A DNA stretch of 64,000 nucleotides from Psychrobacter sp. Ps6 (GTDB taxonomy: Bacteria; Pseudomonadota; Gammaproteobacteria; Pseudomonadales; Moraxellaceae): contig NZ_JADQAI010000005.1 of NCBI RefSeq assembly GCF_022129235.1, positions 61,502 to 125,501 on the forward strand, given 5' to 3'. Positions within the stretch are counted from its first letter, which is position 1; each line of letters opens with the position of its first letter. The translations under genes were made by a program, and so were the position numbers. Positions 27,945 through 36,427 of the stretch are shown piece after piece. The notes below the pieces were generated by a model. The model was not told the origin of the DNA and made no database searches. It was given only the letters and a program-made list of their open reading frames with translations.

Positions 27945-28204
27945 TCGTTAATTTCTGGCTTGTAGAATTATCTGTCTTAGCCGTTATCAGTGAAACACAA
28001 ATAAGATAGATAAGACATATCCAGTATTAAAATCAGAAAACAGTTGGTTATGCGTATAGAATTTTTTCATAAATTATTGATATGATTGGCTTTGCCTGCT
28101 TGTTATTCCCTTTTGGCAATAACATACGCATATTCATCATTAAACATAATAAGATGGCGCTGTTAGCATACTTGCATTACACAACAGACATCTTTGAGGT
28201 ATTT

Positions 28205-29296
28205 ATGACAGACGTAGCTCGTTATCAACAAAAGAGTAAAGCCCTTAGTGCCTTGAGTATTGCTGGCGTTGCTTTGACATTAGGTCTAGCTGGCTGTAAC
28301 AACAGTGAGACTACTGAGGCAGCAGCTGACGGTTCAGCGACGACAGAAGGGCAGAATATTGAGCTACTCAATGTCTCATACGATGTGGCACGTGACTTCT
28401 ATAAAGACTACAACCCTTTGTTTGTTGAGCATTATAAAGCTGAGCATCCAGACAGCAAGATTCTAATCAAGCAGTCACATGGTGGTTCTAGTAAGCAAGC
28501 ATTGTCTGTGGCTAATGGTCTACAAGCCGATGTTGCCACCATGAACCAAGGCTCTGATATCGAGCTACTCGAGAAAAAAGGCTTGGTTGAGTCAGATTGG
28601 GAAAGCAAATTCCCTGACAATGCAGTGCCGTTTACTAGTACGATCGTATTTTTGGTACGTAAAGACAATCCAAAAAATATCCAAGACTGGGAAGATTTGA
28701 CCAAAGATGGTGTTGAGATTGTGATGGCTAACCCAAAAGTGACGGGTAACGGCCGTTATGCATTCTTAGGCGCCTACGGTTATGGTCTACATGCTTTTAA
28801 TCAAGATGAAACAAAAGCTAAAGGTTACGTCAAAGACATGCTCAAAAATGTCAAAGTCTATGAGAATGGCGGACGTGCCGCAACGACGACTTTCGTTCAG
28901 CGTGGTATCGGTGATGTCTTGGTTACTTTTGAGAACGAGGCCAACCTTGCAGCGACTGATTTTGGCGCAGGTCAAGTAGACATCGTTTATCCAAAATACT
29001 CAATCAAATCAGAAAGCCCTGTGGCAGTTGTGAAGACGGTAACAGACAAAAAAGGTACTACAGACGCGGCCAAAGCGTATCTTGATTATTTATGGAGTGA
29101 GCCTGCTCAGCAACTAGCAGCCGATTTATACTTACGTCCTAGCGTTAAGAGCGTTCTTGACAAAAACAGTGACAAATTGCCACCTGTTGAGACTTTCCGC
29201 CCGAACGATGCCTTTGGCACATGGGATGAAATCATGAGCACTTACTTCAGTGACGGCGGTGTGTTTGATCAGTTGGCTGTTAATGCACCGCAGTAA
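28205..29296 (+). CDS. Sulfate/thiosulfate ABC transporter substrate-binding lipoprotein (copy 2)
   Basis: This 363-residue second Sbp-type protein has a lipobox L-A-G-C with C31. The frame is open to 28082, but the ATG at 28205 has a GAGG six bases before it and gives a proper signal peptide, so it is taken as the start. It shares QSHGGSSKQALSVANGLQAD and YAFLGAYGYGLH with copy 1, while surface residues differ, indicating an old or diverged tandem duplication. It lies directly before the permease genes, so both copies probably feed the same CysTWA transporter. Confidence 0.92.
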   Translation: MTDVARYQQKSKALSALSIAGVALTLGLAGCNNSETTEAAADGSATTEGQNIELLNVSYDVARDFYKDYNPLFVEHYKAEHPDSKILIKQSHGGSSKQALSVANGLQADVATMNQGSDIELLEKKGLVESDWESKFPDNAVPFTSTIVFLVRKDNPKNIQDWEDLTKDGVEIVMANPKVTGNGRYAFLGAYGYGLHAFNQDETKAKGYVKDMLKNVKVYENGGRAATTTFVQRGIGDVLVTFENEANLAATDFGAGQVDIVYPKYSIKSESPVAVVKTVTDKKGTTDAAKAYLDYLWSEPAQQLAADLYLRPSVKSVLDKNSDKLPPVETFRPNDAFGTWDEIMSTYFSDGGVFDQLAVNAPQ

Positions 29297-29385
29297 TCGC
29301 CTGCTACGTATATAAGAGCTGCTACTGCGCTAACCACTGAAACTAATCGAAGCAGTTAATCGTACAGTCAGTCATGAAGCACCCC

Positions 29386-29420
29386 ATAAAGGACATGGTC
29401 GTACGCACTATGTCCTTTAT
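29386..29420 (+). promoter_or_regulatory. Stem-loop between the binding-protein gene and cysT
   Basis: Perfect 11-bp stem (ATAAAGGACAT / ATGTCCTTTAT) with a 13-nt loop and only a short, broken U run afterwards. Such intergenic hairpins in ABC operons often reduce readthrough or protect the upstream mRNA, giving more binding protein than permease. That role is inferred. Confidence 0.6.
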
Positions 29421-29523
29421 ATCATAAGCCGACCAATAATAATTTTAATAACAGTTGTGATAATAATGGTCTTACGATGAGCACCCTCGCTAAGTACCAT
29501 CAGTTAGGCAATAGGACATCACT

Positions 29524-30408
29524 ATGAGTGCAACATCTTCTTCTGCCAGCAAACCCACCAACAAAAAAGGGTGGTTAACACGCTTGCGTCAGCGCAATGT
29601 GCTACCTGGGTTTGGTCTGAGCATGGGTATTACTGTCTTTAGCTTGTCATTACTAGTGGTGCTACCGTTTGCCATGATGGCCTATACCACAACTCAGATG
29701 GGCTGGACAGGTTTTTGGGAAACCATCACCCAGCCGCAAGTCACTGCTGCAATTAAGCTTAGCTTATGGATGTCGTTTTTAGCGATGCTGACGAATATGG
29801 TCTTTGGTACGCTTGTCGCGTGGGTCCTAGTGCGTTATGAGTTTTGGGGTAAGTCGTTAATTAATGCCTTGGTTGATTTGCCATTTGCACTACCAACCGC
29901 AGTGACGGGTATCTCGCTTGCGACACTGTACGCGCCTAATGGCTTGATTGGTCAATGGTTCGCTAAATTTGATATTCAGGTCGCCTTTACGCCGATAGGT
30001 ATTTGGCTGGCATTGGTTGTGGTGAGCTTTCCCTTTATCGTCCGTGCAGTACAGCCTGTACTCGCTGAACTATCGGTTGAGTTTGAAGAAGCCGCAGCCG
30101 TATTGGGCGCTAATCGCTTAACCACCTTTCGCAAAGTAATTTTGCCAGAGCTACTGCCCGCCTTACTCATGGGCGCAGGTATGATGTTTGCCCGTGCTAC
30201 TGGCGAGTATGGCTCCGTTATTTTTATCGCGGGTAATATTCCGATGCAGTCTGAGATTTTGCCGCTTATCATCATCAGTAAACTTGAGCAGTTTGATATT
30301 CAAGGTGCTTCTGCAGTTGCGCTGTTTATGCTACTTATCTCATTTGTGATTTTATTGACCATCAATATCATGCAGTGGAAACTGTCGCGCCGCGTAGGAG
30401 CTCGCTAA
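29524..30408 (+). CDS. cysT: Sulfate ABC transporter permease CysT
   Basis: A 294-residue inner-membrane permease with about six hydrophobic segments. The cytoplasmic EAA loop that docks on CysA is FEEAAAVLGANRLTTFRKVI. It opens with a hydrophilic Ser/Lys-rich stretch before the first membrane span. Its stop is one base before the cysW ATG, so the two halves of the channel are translated together. It is also called cysU. Confidence 0.93.
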   Translation: MSATSSSASKPTNKKGWLTRLRQRNVLPGFGLSMGITVFSLSLLVVLPFAMMAYTTTQMGWTGFWETITQPQVTAAIKLSLWMSFLAMLTNMVFGTLVAWVLVRYEFWGKSLINALVDLPFALPTAVTGISLATLYAPNGLIGQWFAKFDIQVAFTPIGIWLALVVVSFPFIVRAVQPVLAELSVEFEEAAAVLGANRLTTFRKVILPELLPALLMGAGMMFARATGEYGSVIFIAGNIPMQSEILPLIIISKLEQFDIQGASAVALFMLLISFVILLTINIMQWKLSRRVGAR

Positions 30409-30409
30409 T

Positions 30410-31348
30410 ATGCAAATATCTAATAGCTACGACTACCAAAGCAACGCTGCGACCAAAGACACGCCATGGATACGCCGCACCTTTATTGTTATCGCTGTGC
30501 TGTTTATGGTATTAATGCTAGTGGTGCCATTATTGGCTGTGTTTTATGAGGCTTTCAAAAATGGCTGGCAGTTATATCTTGCGTCATTGGTTGACCCTGA
30601 GGCCTTACAAGCGATCAAACTTACATTGATCACAGCGGCGATTGTTTTACCGATCAACATGGTCATGGGTATTGCGATTGCATGGTTGGTTACACGCTAT
30701 CAGTTCAAAGGTAAGCAGCTGGTGACGACGTTACTTGATTTGCCATTTTCTGTCTCGCCAGTCGTGGCTGGTTTGATGTTTGTGCTGCTATTCGGACTCA
30801 ACTCTACGATCGGTGGCTGGCTTGAGAGCATGGGTTTTCAAGTCATCTATGCGGTGCCTGGTATTATTCTGGCGACGCTATTTGTGACCTTTCCGTTTGT
30901 TGCACGTGAGCTGATACCGCTGATGCAGACACAAGGCGACTCTGAGGAACAAGCCGCATTAACCTTGGGCGCGACTGGCTGGCAGACCTTTTGGCATGTG
31001 ACACTGCCTAATATTAAATGGGCGCTGCTATATGGTTTGATTTTGACCAATGCACGTGCGATGGGCGAGTTCGGTGCGGTCAGTGTTGTATCTGGTCACA
31101 TTCGCGGCGAGACCAATACCATGCCGCTGTTAGTTGAGATTGCCTATAATGATTATAACTTTACCGCTGCATTTGCCTTATCGAGCTTACTTGCCGCCCT
31201 TGCCTTAGTGACGCTACTGATTCAGCAAGTCATGACCAAAATGCAAGAGCGCAAATTTGCTAAGTCTGAGCGTTTGGCGGCTGCCCCTGAGCTACCCGTG
31301 AGTGCCAATGCGACGACATCAACGGCTGAGAGTGCTAGTAAGCTATAA
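30410..31348 (+). CDS. cysW: Sulfate ABC transporter permease CysW
   Basis: A 312-residue partner permease of CysT with the EAA-type loop EEQAALTLGATGWQTFWHV and about six membrane spans. The family stretch NARAMGEFGAVSVVSGHIRG is intact. Its C-terminus carries a hydrophilic Ser/Ala-rich tail of about 35 residues. cysA follows after 97 bp. Confidence 0.93.
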   Translation: MQISNSYDYQSNAATKDTPWIRRTFIVIAVLFMVLMLVVPLLAVFYEAFKNGWQLYLASLVDPEALQAIKLTLITAAIVLPINMVMGIAIAWLVTRYQFKGKQLVTTLLDLPFSVSPVVAGLMFVLLFGLNSTIGGWLESMGFQVIYAVPGIILATLFVTFPFVARELIPLMQTQGDSEEQAALTLGATGWQTFWHVTLPNIKWALLYGLILTNARAMGEFGAVSVVSGHIRGETNTMPLLVEIAYNDYNFTAAFALSSLLAALALVTLLIQQVMTKMQERKFAKSERLAAAPELPVSANATTSTAESASKL

Positions 31349-31445
31349 GTTGTTTGGGTAAGTATTCAGGATTGTTCAATCATATTGACACAGTCGTTAA
31401 GACATCAGTCTCAATACGACAAAAGATATTATAAGAGATACCATT

Positions 31446-32168
31446 ATGAGCATTGAGATTCGTAACGTTAATAAAAAATTTGGTGACTTTACGGCTTTAG
31501 ACAATATCAATATTACTGTGCCAACTGGCAAGCTGACGACGTTGCTAGGTCCATCAGGCTGCGGTAAGACCACATTGCTACGTATCATTGCAGGTCTGGA
31601 ATATGCCGACTCTGGACAGGTACTGTTTGATGAGCTGGATGTCACCAATACGCCAGTACAGAAGCGTCATATTGGCTTTATGTTTCAGCATTATGCGTTG
31701 TTCCGTCATAAGAACATCGCGGATAACGTTGCCTTTGGATTGACGTTGCTGCCAAAAAATGAGCGTCCTAGCAAAGCAGATATCAATAAGCGCGTGGCAG
31801 AGCTGCTAGATCTGGTACAGCTCCCACAAGTCGCTAATGCGTATCCGCACCAACTATCAGGTGGTCAGCGTCAGCGAATTGCACTGGCACGGGCACTTGC
31901 GGTCAAGCCAAAGCTGCTACTGCTGGATGAGCCATTTGGTGCGTTAGATGCCAAAGTACGTAAAGAGCTGCGCACTTGGTTAAAGAACATCCACCACGAG
32001 CTTGGTATCACAAGCATCATGGTGACCCATGATCAAGAAGAAGCCCGCGCCGTATCGGACGAGATCGTCGTCATGAATCAAGGTCGAGTAGAGCAGGTAG
32101 GAACGTCAGAGGAACTGATACATCGCCCAGCCAATGCCTTTATCAGTGACTTCTTGGATTTGGCTTAG
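31446..32168 (+). CDS. cysA: Sulfate ABC transporter ATPase CysA, short form
   Basis: The energy-coupling ATPase of the sulfate importer. Walker A is GPSGCGKTT, the Q loop is in [11 protein letters not shown], the signature is [15 protein letters not shown], Walker B is [12 protein letters not shown] and the switch histidine is in VTHDQEEA. The protein ends at residue 240, just after the nucleotide-binding domain (FISDFLDLA). E. coli CysA has about 120 more residues (TOBE-type regulatory domain). Only 37 bp separate the stop from a strong terminator, so the missing part is not hidden in another frame. Confidence 0.94.
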   Translation: MSIEIRNVNKKFGDFTALDNINITVPTGKLTTLLGPSGCGKTTLLRIIAGLEYADSGQVLFDELDVTNTPVQKRHIGFMFQHYALFRHKNIADNVAFGLTLLPKNERPSKADINKRVAELLDLVQLPQVANAYPHQLSGGQRQRIALARALAVKPKLLLLDEPFGALDAKVRKELRTWLKNIHHELGITSIMVTHDQEEARAVSDEIVVMNQGRVEQVGTSEELIHRPANAFISDFLDLA

Positions 32169-32205
32169 CGGCTTAGCTTTTAACTCATTGTCATTCATGA
32201 TCGAT

Positions 32206-32247
32206 AAGCCAAAAAAAATCCTACCTAAGTAGGATTTTTTTTGGCTT
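32206..32247. terminator. Strong bidirectional terminator after cysA
   Basis: A 19-bp perfect inverted repeat with a 4-nt loop. It contains eight A on one side and eight T on the other and lies between the convergent cysA and arsR genes. Confidence 0.95.
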
Positions 32248-32295
32248 GTTGAATCGTACAGAGTGCAATGAACTACACTTGTCTATTCATAACCT

Positions 32296-32625
32296 TTAAG
32301 CAAGTCTCGATTCATCTTTATCTGAATCACTTGGAGAGAGTTGATCATAAGTGATATTCAAGATGTCTTGACACCATTCTGGTAAGTCATCAGCGACTTC
32401 ATACCACATCCATGTACCGTCACGCACACAGCTTAAGATACCCAGTTTTTTCAAATGGTTCAAATGACGCGATATCGTTGGTTGCGGTTGATCAAGCATG
32501 TCTACCAAATCACCCACACAGCGTGCTTCTTTTTTAAAGAGAATTTGAAATATTTTTAGGCGTGTTGGATCAGATAAGACTTTAAACAAATCGATAGGTC
32601 GTATCGTAAAATTATTATCAGACAT
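32296..32625 (-). CDS. ArsR/SmtB-family transcriptional regulator
   Basis: A 109-residue winged-helix regulator. FKVLSDPTRLKIFQIL is the ArsR opening. The recognition helix lies in QPQPTISRHLNHLKKLG, and a wing with DGTWMWYEV follows. The ArsR metal site ELCVCDL is here ARCVGDL, with one of the two cysteines retained. Further cysteines occur in LSCVRDG and EWCQD. Metal sensing is therefore possible but not the classical As(III) site, and redox or other sensing is an alternative. It is divergent from bfd across 306 bp, which makes the iron-storage genes possible targets, but the Fur-box-like site there argues for Fur as their main regulator. Confidence 0.88.
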   Translation of the reverse strand: MSDNNFTIRPIDLFKVLSDPTRLKIFQILFKKEARCVGDLVDMLDQPQPTISRHLNHLKKLGILSCVRDGTWMWYEVADDLPEWCQDILNITYDQLSPSDSDKDESRLA

Positions 32626-32832
32626 AGGAAAATTCCAATGGACTTCGTTTATAGGGGTTCAATATAACAGCAGTTATCTAGAAAATCGATTAAAAAATAA
32701 GCAAAATTACAGTTCATCGTTAATTTACTACCTTCTATAATATTCGGTTACATGGACGCTTATATCCACTTACATAGATGAATGGTGCGAAATATAACAG
32801 TACCATCACGACCAAAAAAGTTCCGAATGTTA

Positions 32833-32861
32833 TTGAAAATGATAACAATTATCGTTATTAT
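32833..32861 (+). promoter_or_regulatory. bfd promoter with overlapping Fur-box-like operator
   Basis: A -35 TTGAAA (32833-32838) and -10 TATTAT (32856-32861) are 17 bp apart. Bases 32835-32853 (gaaaatgataacaattatc) match 16 of 19 positions of the E. coli Fur consensus and lie across the spacer, so Fur-Fe would block the polymerase. The predicted effect is that bfd is made when iron is scarce. Confidence 0.75.
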
Positions 32862-32931
32862 ACTGCATGTAATCAGCGTGATGCTAAGCAAGTAGTCGCT
32901 ATCAAATAGTGGTAATCAGAGGAGCCAATCC

Positions 32932-33123
32932 ATGTACGTATGTATCTGTAATAACGTCAAAGAAAAGCAAATCAAAGCAGCCATTGCTTCTGGTGTTGAT
33001 ACCCTTGATGGTCTAAAAGACACTCTCGACGTTGCAACTTGCTGTGGATGCTGTGAGCCTATGGTCAATGACTACTTGGACGAGCATCATGCAGCACTCG
33101 ATGTCTTAGCGTATGCAGTATAA
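32932..33123 (+). CDS. bfd: Bacterioferritin-associated ferredoxin
   Basis: A 63-residue 2Fe-2S protein that reduces the heme of bacterioferritin so that stored iron can be released. Cluster ligands follow the family pattern C4-x-C6 ... C38-x2-C41, inside MYVCICNNV and ATCCGCCEPM. A GGAG ribosome-binding site lies upstream. It stands just before two bacterioferritin genes but is separated by 377 bp, so it probably has separate control: Fur-repressed release against iron-replete storage. Confidence 0.95.
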   Translation: MYVCICNNVKEKQIKAAIASGVDTLDGLKDTLDVATCCGCCEPMVNDYLDEHHAALDVLAYAV

Positions 33124-33500
33124 CTACTTTCAGCTCAGTCGATCTTATCTTTAATCCAACCAAATATATTCAATATCTTGCATCTATTCTTTTATTATAC
33201 ATAAGGAGTAGGTAGCAGGCGTCCATATAACCTCATTGATACGCCAACATCGCTGCTATCAATATGTATCAAGTATCGTGACTGACAACTGTAGCTAATT
33301 ACAATTCTCAATTAGCATCTTATTCTTAGTTCACAACATTACATGCCACATGGCGACTGTATGCTACTATATCTGTCTAAGATTGTAAGATGTTTTATTG
33401 ATTTAACCCTTTACTGATCAGTTTACCGATTCCACTGTTTTTATATTTAAATATGTGGATATATAGTGGTCTGTAAAAAATAAATAGAGGAGTGTACATT
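33124..33500. other. Intergenic region between bfd and the first bacterioferritin gene
   Basis: This 377-bp non-coding stretch must include the bacterioferritin promoter. I found no second Fur-box-like sequence and no small gene. An imperfect TAGCAG/CTGCTA inverted repeat lies near 33212-33260. Confidence 0.5.
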
Positions 33501-33989
33501 ATGATAGGCAGTCAAAAAGTCATTGATTATTTGAATTTCTTGTTAGGCGGCGAGCTGGCTGCACGTGACCAGTATTTTATTCACTCAGAGATGTATGCTG
33601 AATGGCATTATGGCAAATTGTACGATCGTATCCATCATGAAATGGAAGACGAAACACTACATGCACAAGCAATTATCCGTCGTATCTTGATGCTAAGTGG
33701 TACGCCAAAAATGACGGTTGATACGATCAATATCGGCAGCACGGTCCCTGAGATGTTGCAAATTGATCTTGATCTAGAATATAAAGTACAAAAACATCTA
33801 AAAGAGGGCATTGCGCTTTGTGAAGCAGAGCACGACTATGTCACACGTGAGATGCTTGTTGAGCAGCTAAAAGATACTGAAGAAGACCATGCGCATTGGC
33901 TTGAGCAACAGTTACGTTTAATTGACATGATTGGCCTGCCTAATTATCTACAAACCCAGATGGCTGAAGTCACTCCTAATCTTGTTTGA
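33501..33989 (+). CDS. Bacterioferritin subunit with intact ferroxidase site, heme ligand lost
   Basis: A 162-residue ferritin-fold protein storing iron as a mineral in a 24-mer. Ferroxidase ligands are all present: E18, Y25, E51, H54, a glutamate near 93/94, E127 and H130. The heme-binding Met52 of classical bacterioferritin is Thr52 here (EDETLHA). It is therefore expected to oxidise iron but not to ligate heme on its own. The ATG at 33501, not the in-frame GTG at 33492, has AGGAG at the right distance. The second subunit gene follows after 61 bp, consistent with a mixed-subunit shell. Confidence 0.92.
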   Translation: MIGSQKVIDYLNFLLGGELAARDQYFIHSEMYAEWHYGKLYDRIHHEMEDETLHAQAIIRRILMLSGTPKMTVDTINIGSTVPEMLQIDLDLEYKVQKHLKEGIALCEAEHDYVTREMLVEQLKDTEEDHAHWLEQQLRLIDMIGLPNYLQTQMAEVTPNLV

Positions 33990-34050
33990 TATCATCACAG
34001 ATACGAATAAAAATAGAGCGTTTAGTATAAATATGAAAGGGAGAGAGATC

Positions 34051-34533
34051 ATGAAAGGGGATAAAGAGGTCATTCGTGCATTAAACAAGGTGCTTGGCCA
34101 ATCATTAATTGCGATTAACCAGTATTTCTTGCACGCACGTATTGCCCGTCATTGGGGCTTAGAAGCGCTTAACGACTCACTTTATAAGCAGTCTATCGCT
34201 GAGATGAAATGGTCAGATGATCTGATTGCACGTATCTTATTGTTAGGTGGTTTACCTAACTTACAGGAATTAGGTAAGGTACTGGTCGGTGAAGATGTGC
34301 CCGAAGTAATCGAGTGCAATTTGCGTTTAGAGAAACAAAAATTTAGCATCATTACAGATGCAATCACCCTATGCGAGACAAAGTCTGACTATGTGTCTCG
34401 TCACCTACTAGTTACGCTAAAAGATGGTAATGAAGAATATCAAGATTGGTTAGAGACGCAAGAAGACTTGATCGAAAGTATGGGTGCAGAACGCTATATA
34501 CAATCACAAATCAGTGATGATGACGCGCCATAA
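34051..34533 (+). CDS. Bacterioferritin subunit with heme ligand, ferroxidase site lost
   Basis: A 160-residue bacterioferritin. Met52, the axial heme ligand, is kept (AEMKWSDDL). Ferroxidase ligands are replaced: Glu18 by Ser, His54 by Trp, Glu127 by Asn and His130 by Tyr, with one residue deleted near 118. The frame is open from 33931, but the start at 34051 has GGAGAG upstream and gives the family's M-K-G-x-x-x-V-I opening. It complements the preceding subunit, so the pair resembles two-subunit bacterioferritins known in Neisseria and Pseudomonas. Bfd would dock at the heme formed at subunit interfaces. Confidence 0.92.
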   Translation: MKGDKEVIRALNKVLGQSLIAINQYFLHARIARHWGLEALNDSLYKQSIAEMKWSDDLIARILLLGGLPNLQELGKVLVGEDVPEVIECNLRLEKQKFSIITDAITLCETKSDYVSRHLLVTLKDGNEEYQDWLETQEDLIESMGAERYIQSQISDDDAP

Positions 34534-34582
34534 ATAATTTGTCTTAATTAGCATTCGTCTCAATCAGTAATGAAACAAACTT

Positions 34583-34628
34583 GCCAGCGTGTGATTGGTT
34601 TTTCACCAAAACACACGCTGGCTTTTTT
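34583..34628 (+). terminator. Terminator after the bacterioferritin genes
   Basis: GCCAGCGTGTG / CACACGCTGGC stem with an inner TTGGT/ACCAA helix, followed by TTTTTT. Confidence 0.9.
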
Positions 34629-34690
34629 ACGTCTAGAAACCACTAAAGGCTTAGATGCGGCAATCAACTTTTAAGTATTTACCGCGGTAG

Positions 34691-36067
34691 TTAGTACAAA
34701 CCACGCCCATCTTCTGGTTTTAGCCGTAAAAAGCCCAATCCTGAGAGAATGGTAAAGCCGCCCAATATCCAATAAGTGATTTGAAAAGCAAGTAAGGTAT
34801 CAATTTGAAACCGTTCACGTAACAAGTTAAGCAGTGCGGCACCAAAGGCAATACCCAAGCCGATTGCCATTTGCTGATTGACGGCCATTAAGCTGTTGCC
34901 ACTACTGGTCTGTGCCCCTTGTAGATCGCCGATAGTGATGGTATTCATGGCACTAAACTGGATTGAGTTACAAACACCAATCACAATCAGCACCGGGATC
35001 ATCCACGGCCACTGCGCCGCATCTGAGAACAGTCCTAGTACAATGATCAGTAAACCCAAAATAAGGGTGTTGTATACCAATACCACGCGGTAGCTATAAC
35101 GCTGGATAATTTTGCTGACAAATGGCTTTACTCCAAGTGCACCAACGGCAATAGGAGCAAGCAGCCAACCTGCCTGCGAAGGTGTGTATTCAAACACGAC
35201 TTGTAATAGTAATGGCAATAAAAAAGGTACGGCACTGATGCCAATACGCGTGGATAGATTGCCAGTAATACCAATACGAAAAGTGGGCACATTAAAGAGT
35301 GTCAAAGAAAAGAGTGGCGCAACATGGCGTTTGGCATGCCATACATACGCCAGTAAAAAACCAATCGATGCCGCAGCTAGCAATAGCGCATTGTAACCGT
35401 GGCCCACTTTTGAACCCATCTCAACCGCTAACGTCAACGCGCACGCACCCAATGCAAACAGCCCAAAACCCAGCCAGTCTAGCGATTGTTTATCACCAAA
35501 TAGTGCTGGTATTAGTTTTTTGCCAATCAAAAAACCCACCACACCCATCGGAATATTGATCAAAAATATCCAATGCCAGCTGGCATATTGCACTAAATAA
35601 CCACCAAGCAAAGGCCCAACCAGTGGTGCGACCAAAGCAGGAATTACCGCAAAATTCATCACCGTCAGCAACTGATTACGTGGGTAGGACTTGACCAAAA
35701 TCAAGCGTCCAACCGGAGTCATCATGGCACCACCAATGCCTTGTATCACCCGTGAGATGACCAAAAAATTTAACGTAGAGGCCATAGCGCACAGTAGGGA
35801 GCCCACGCAAAATATCACAATGGCTGATAGGAAAACACGGCGTGTACCATACTTATCTGCCAAAAACCCACTAATTGGGATAAAAATGGCTAAGGTCAGT
35901 GCATAACTAATGACAGCCCATTGCATTTTTAACGGTGATTCATCCAACGCTAATGCCATTTGTGGCAATGCGGTGTTCAAAATAGTGGCATCTAAAATCT
36001 GCATAAATAACGCTACCGCTAGGACATAGGGTAGGTATTTATTTTGGGTTGGGGTGAGCGTCAGCAT
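34691..36067 (-). CDS. MFS multidrug-type exporter, DHA2 (EmrB/QacA) family
   Basis: A 458-residue membrane protein with about 14 hydrophobic segments. DHA2 marks are LDATILNTALPQMA in the first span, the GFLADKYGTRRVF loop (motif A), RVIQGIGGAMMTPVGR (motif B) and PLVGPLLGGYLV (motif C of drug/H+ antiporters). The sequence resembles the MdtD/HsrA subgroup. No membrane-fusion partner or TetR regulator is adjacent, so the substrate cannot be inferred. The frame starts at ATG 36067, with the divergent GST gene on the other side of a 360-bp gap. Confidence 0.9.
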   Translation of the reverse strand: MLTLTPTQNKYLPYVLAVALFMQILDATILNTALPQMALALDESPLKMQWAVISYALTLAIFIPISGFLADKYGTRRVFLSAIVIFCVGSLLCAMASTLNFLVISRVIQGIGGAMMTPVGRLILVKSYPRNQLLTVMNFAVIPALVAPLVGPLLGGYLVQYASWHWIFLINIPMGVVGFLIGKKLIPALFGDKQSLDWLGFGLFALGACALTLAVEMGSKVGHGYNALLLAAASIGFLLAYVWHAKRHVAPLFSLTLFNVPTFRIGITGNLSTRIGISAVPFLLPLLLQVVFEYTPSQAGWLLAPIAVGALGVKPFVSKIIQRYSYRVVLVYNTLILGLLIIVLGLFSDAAQWPWMIPVLIVIGVCNSIQFSAMNTITIGDLQGAQTSSGNSLMAVNQQMAIGLGIAFGAALLNLLRERFQIDTLLAFQITYWILGGFTILSGLGFLRLKPEDGRGLY

Positions 36068-36427
36068 GTCAATCCCATTGGATATCTTATTATAAAATCG
36101 AGAGGTTCGCGTCTTTACGGACAGATTGCGCGATATAAGTTGAGTAGTATAAGAAAGCTTAGAGGGTAATTAAAGTGCCTCAAGGTAACGAAGCATTATG
36201 GCGGGCTTGGGTCATTGAGTGGCATGTCATTAATCACAGCAAAATCGTAACATTGATTACAAGAGAAGACTTTAATATCAGCAGAGGTTATCGTTATAGT
36301 AAAGCCTAGCTAACAAATAGCATGGTAATTAATAGAGAAATTAGCATGGCTATCAACAAAAACAGTACTAAGATAAGTAAAAGCCAATCTGACCAAAAAT
36401 AGTATCAATAATAACTAAGGATATTTT
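36068..36427. other. Divergent gap between the MFS gene and the GST gene
   Basis: This 360-bp, A+T-rich region must hold promoters for both flanking genes. No operator, small gene or RNA could be supported. Confidence 0.5.

Noticed and set aside
28082..28204. 41-codon extension of the second sulfate-binding protein
   Set aside because: The ATG at 28205 has a well-spaced GAGG and gives a canonical lipoprotein signal peptide.
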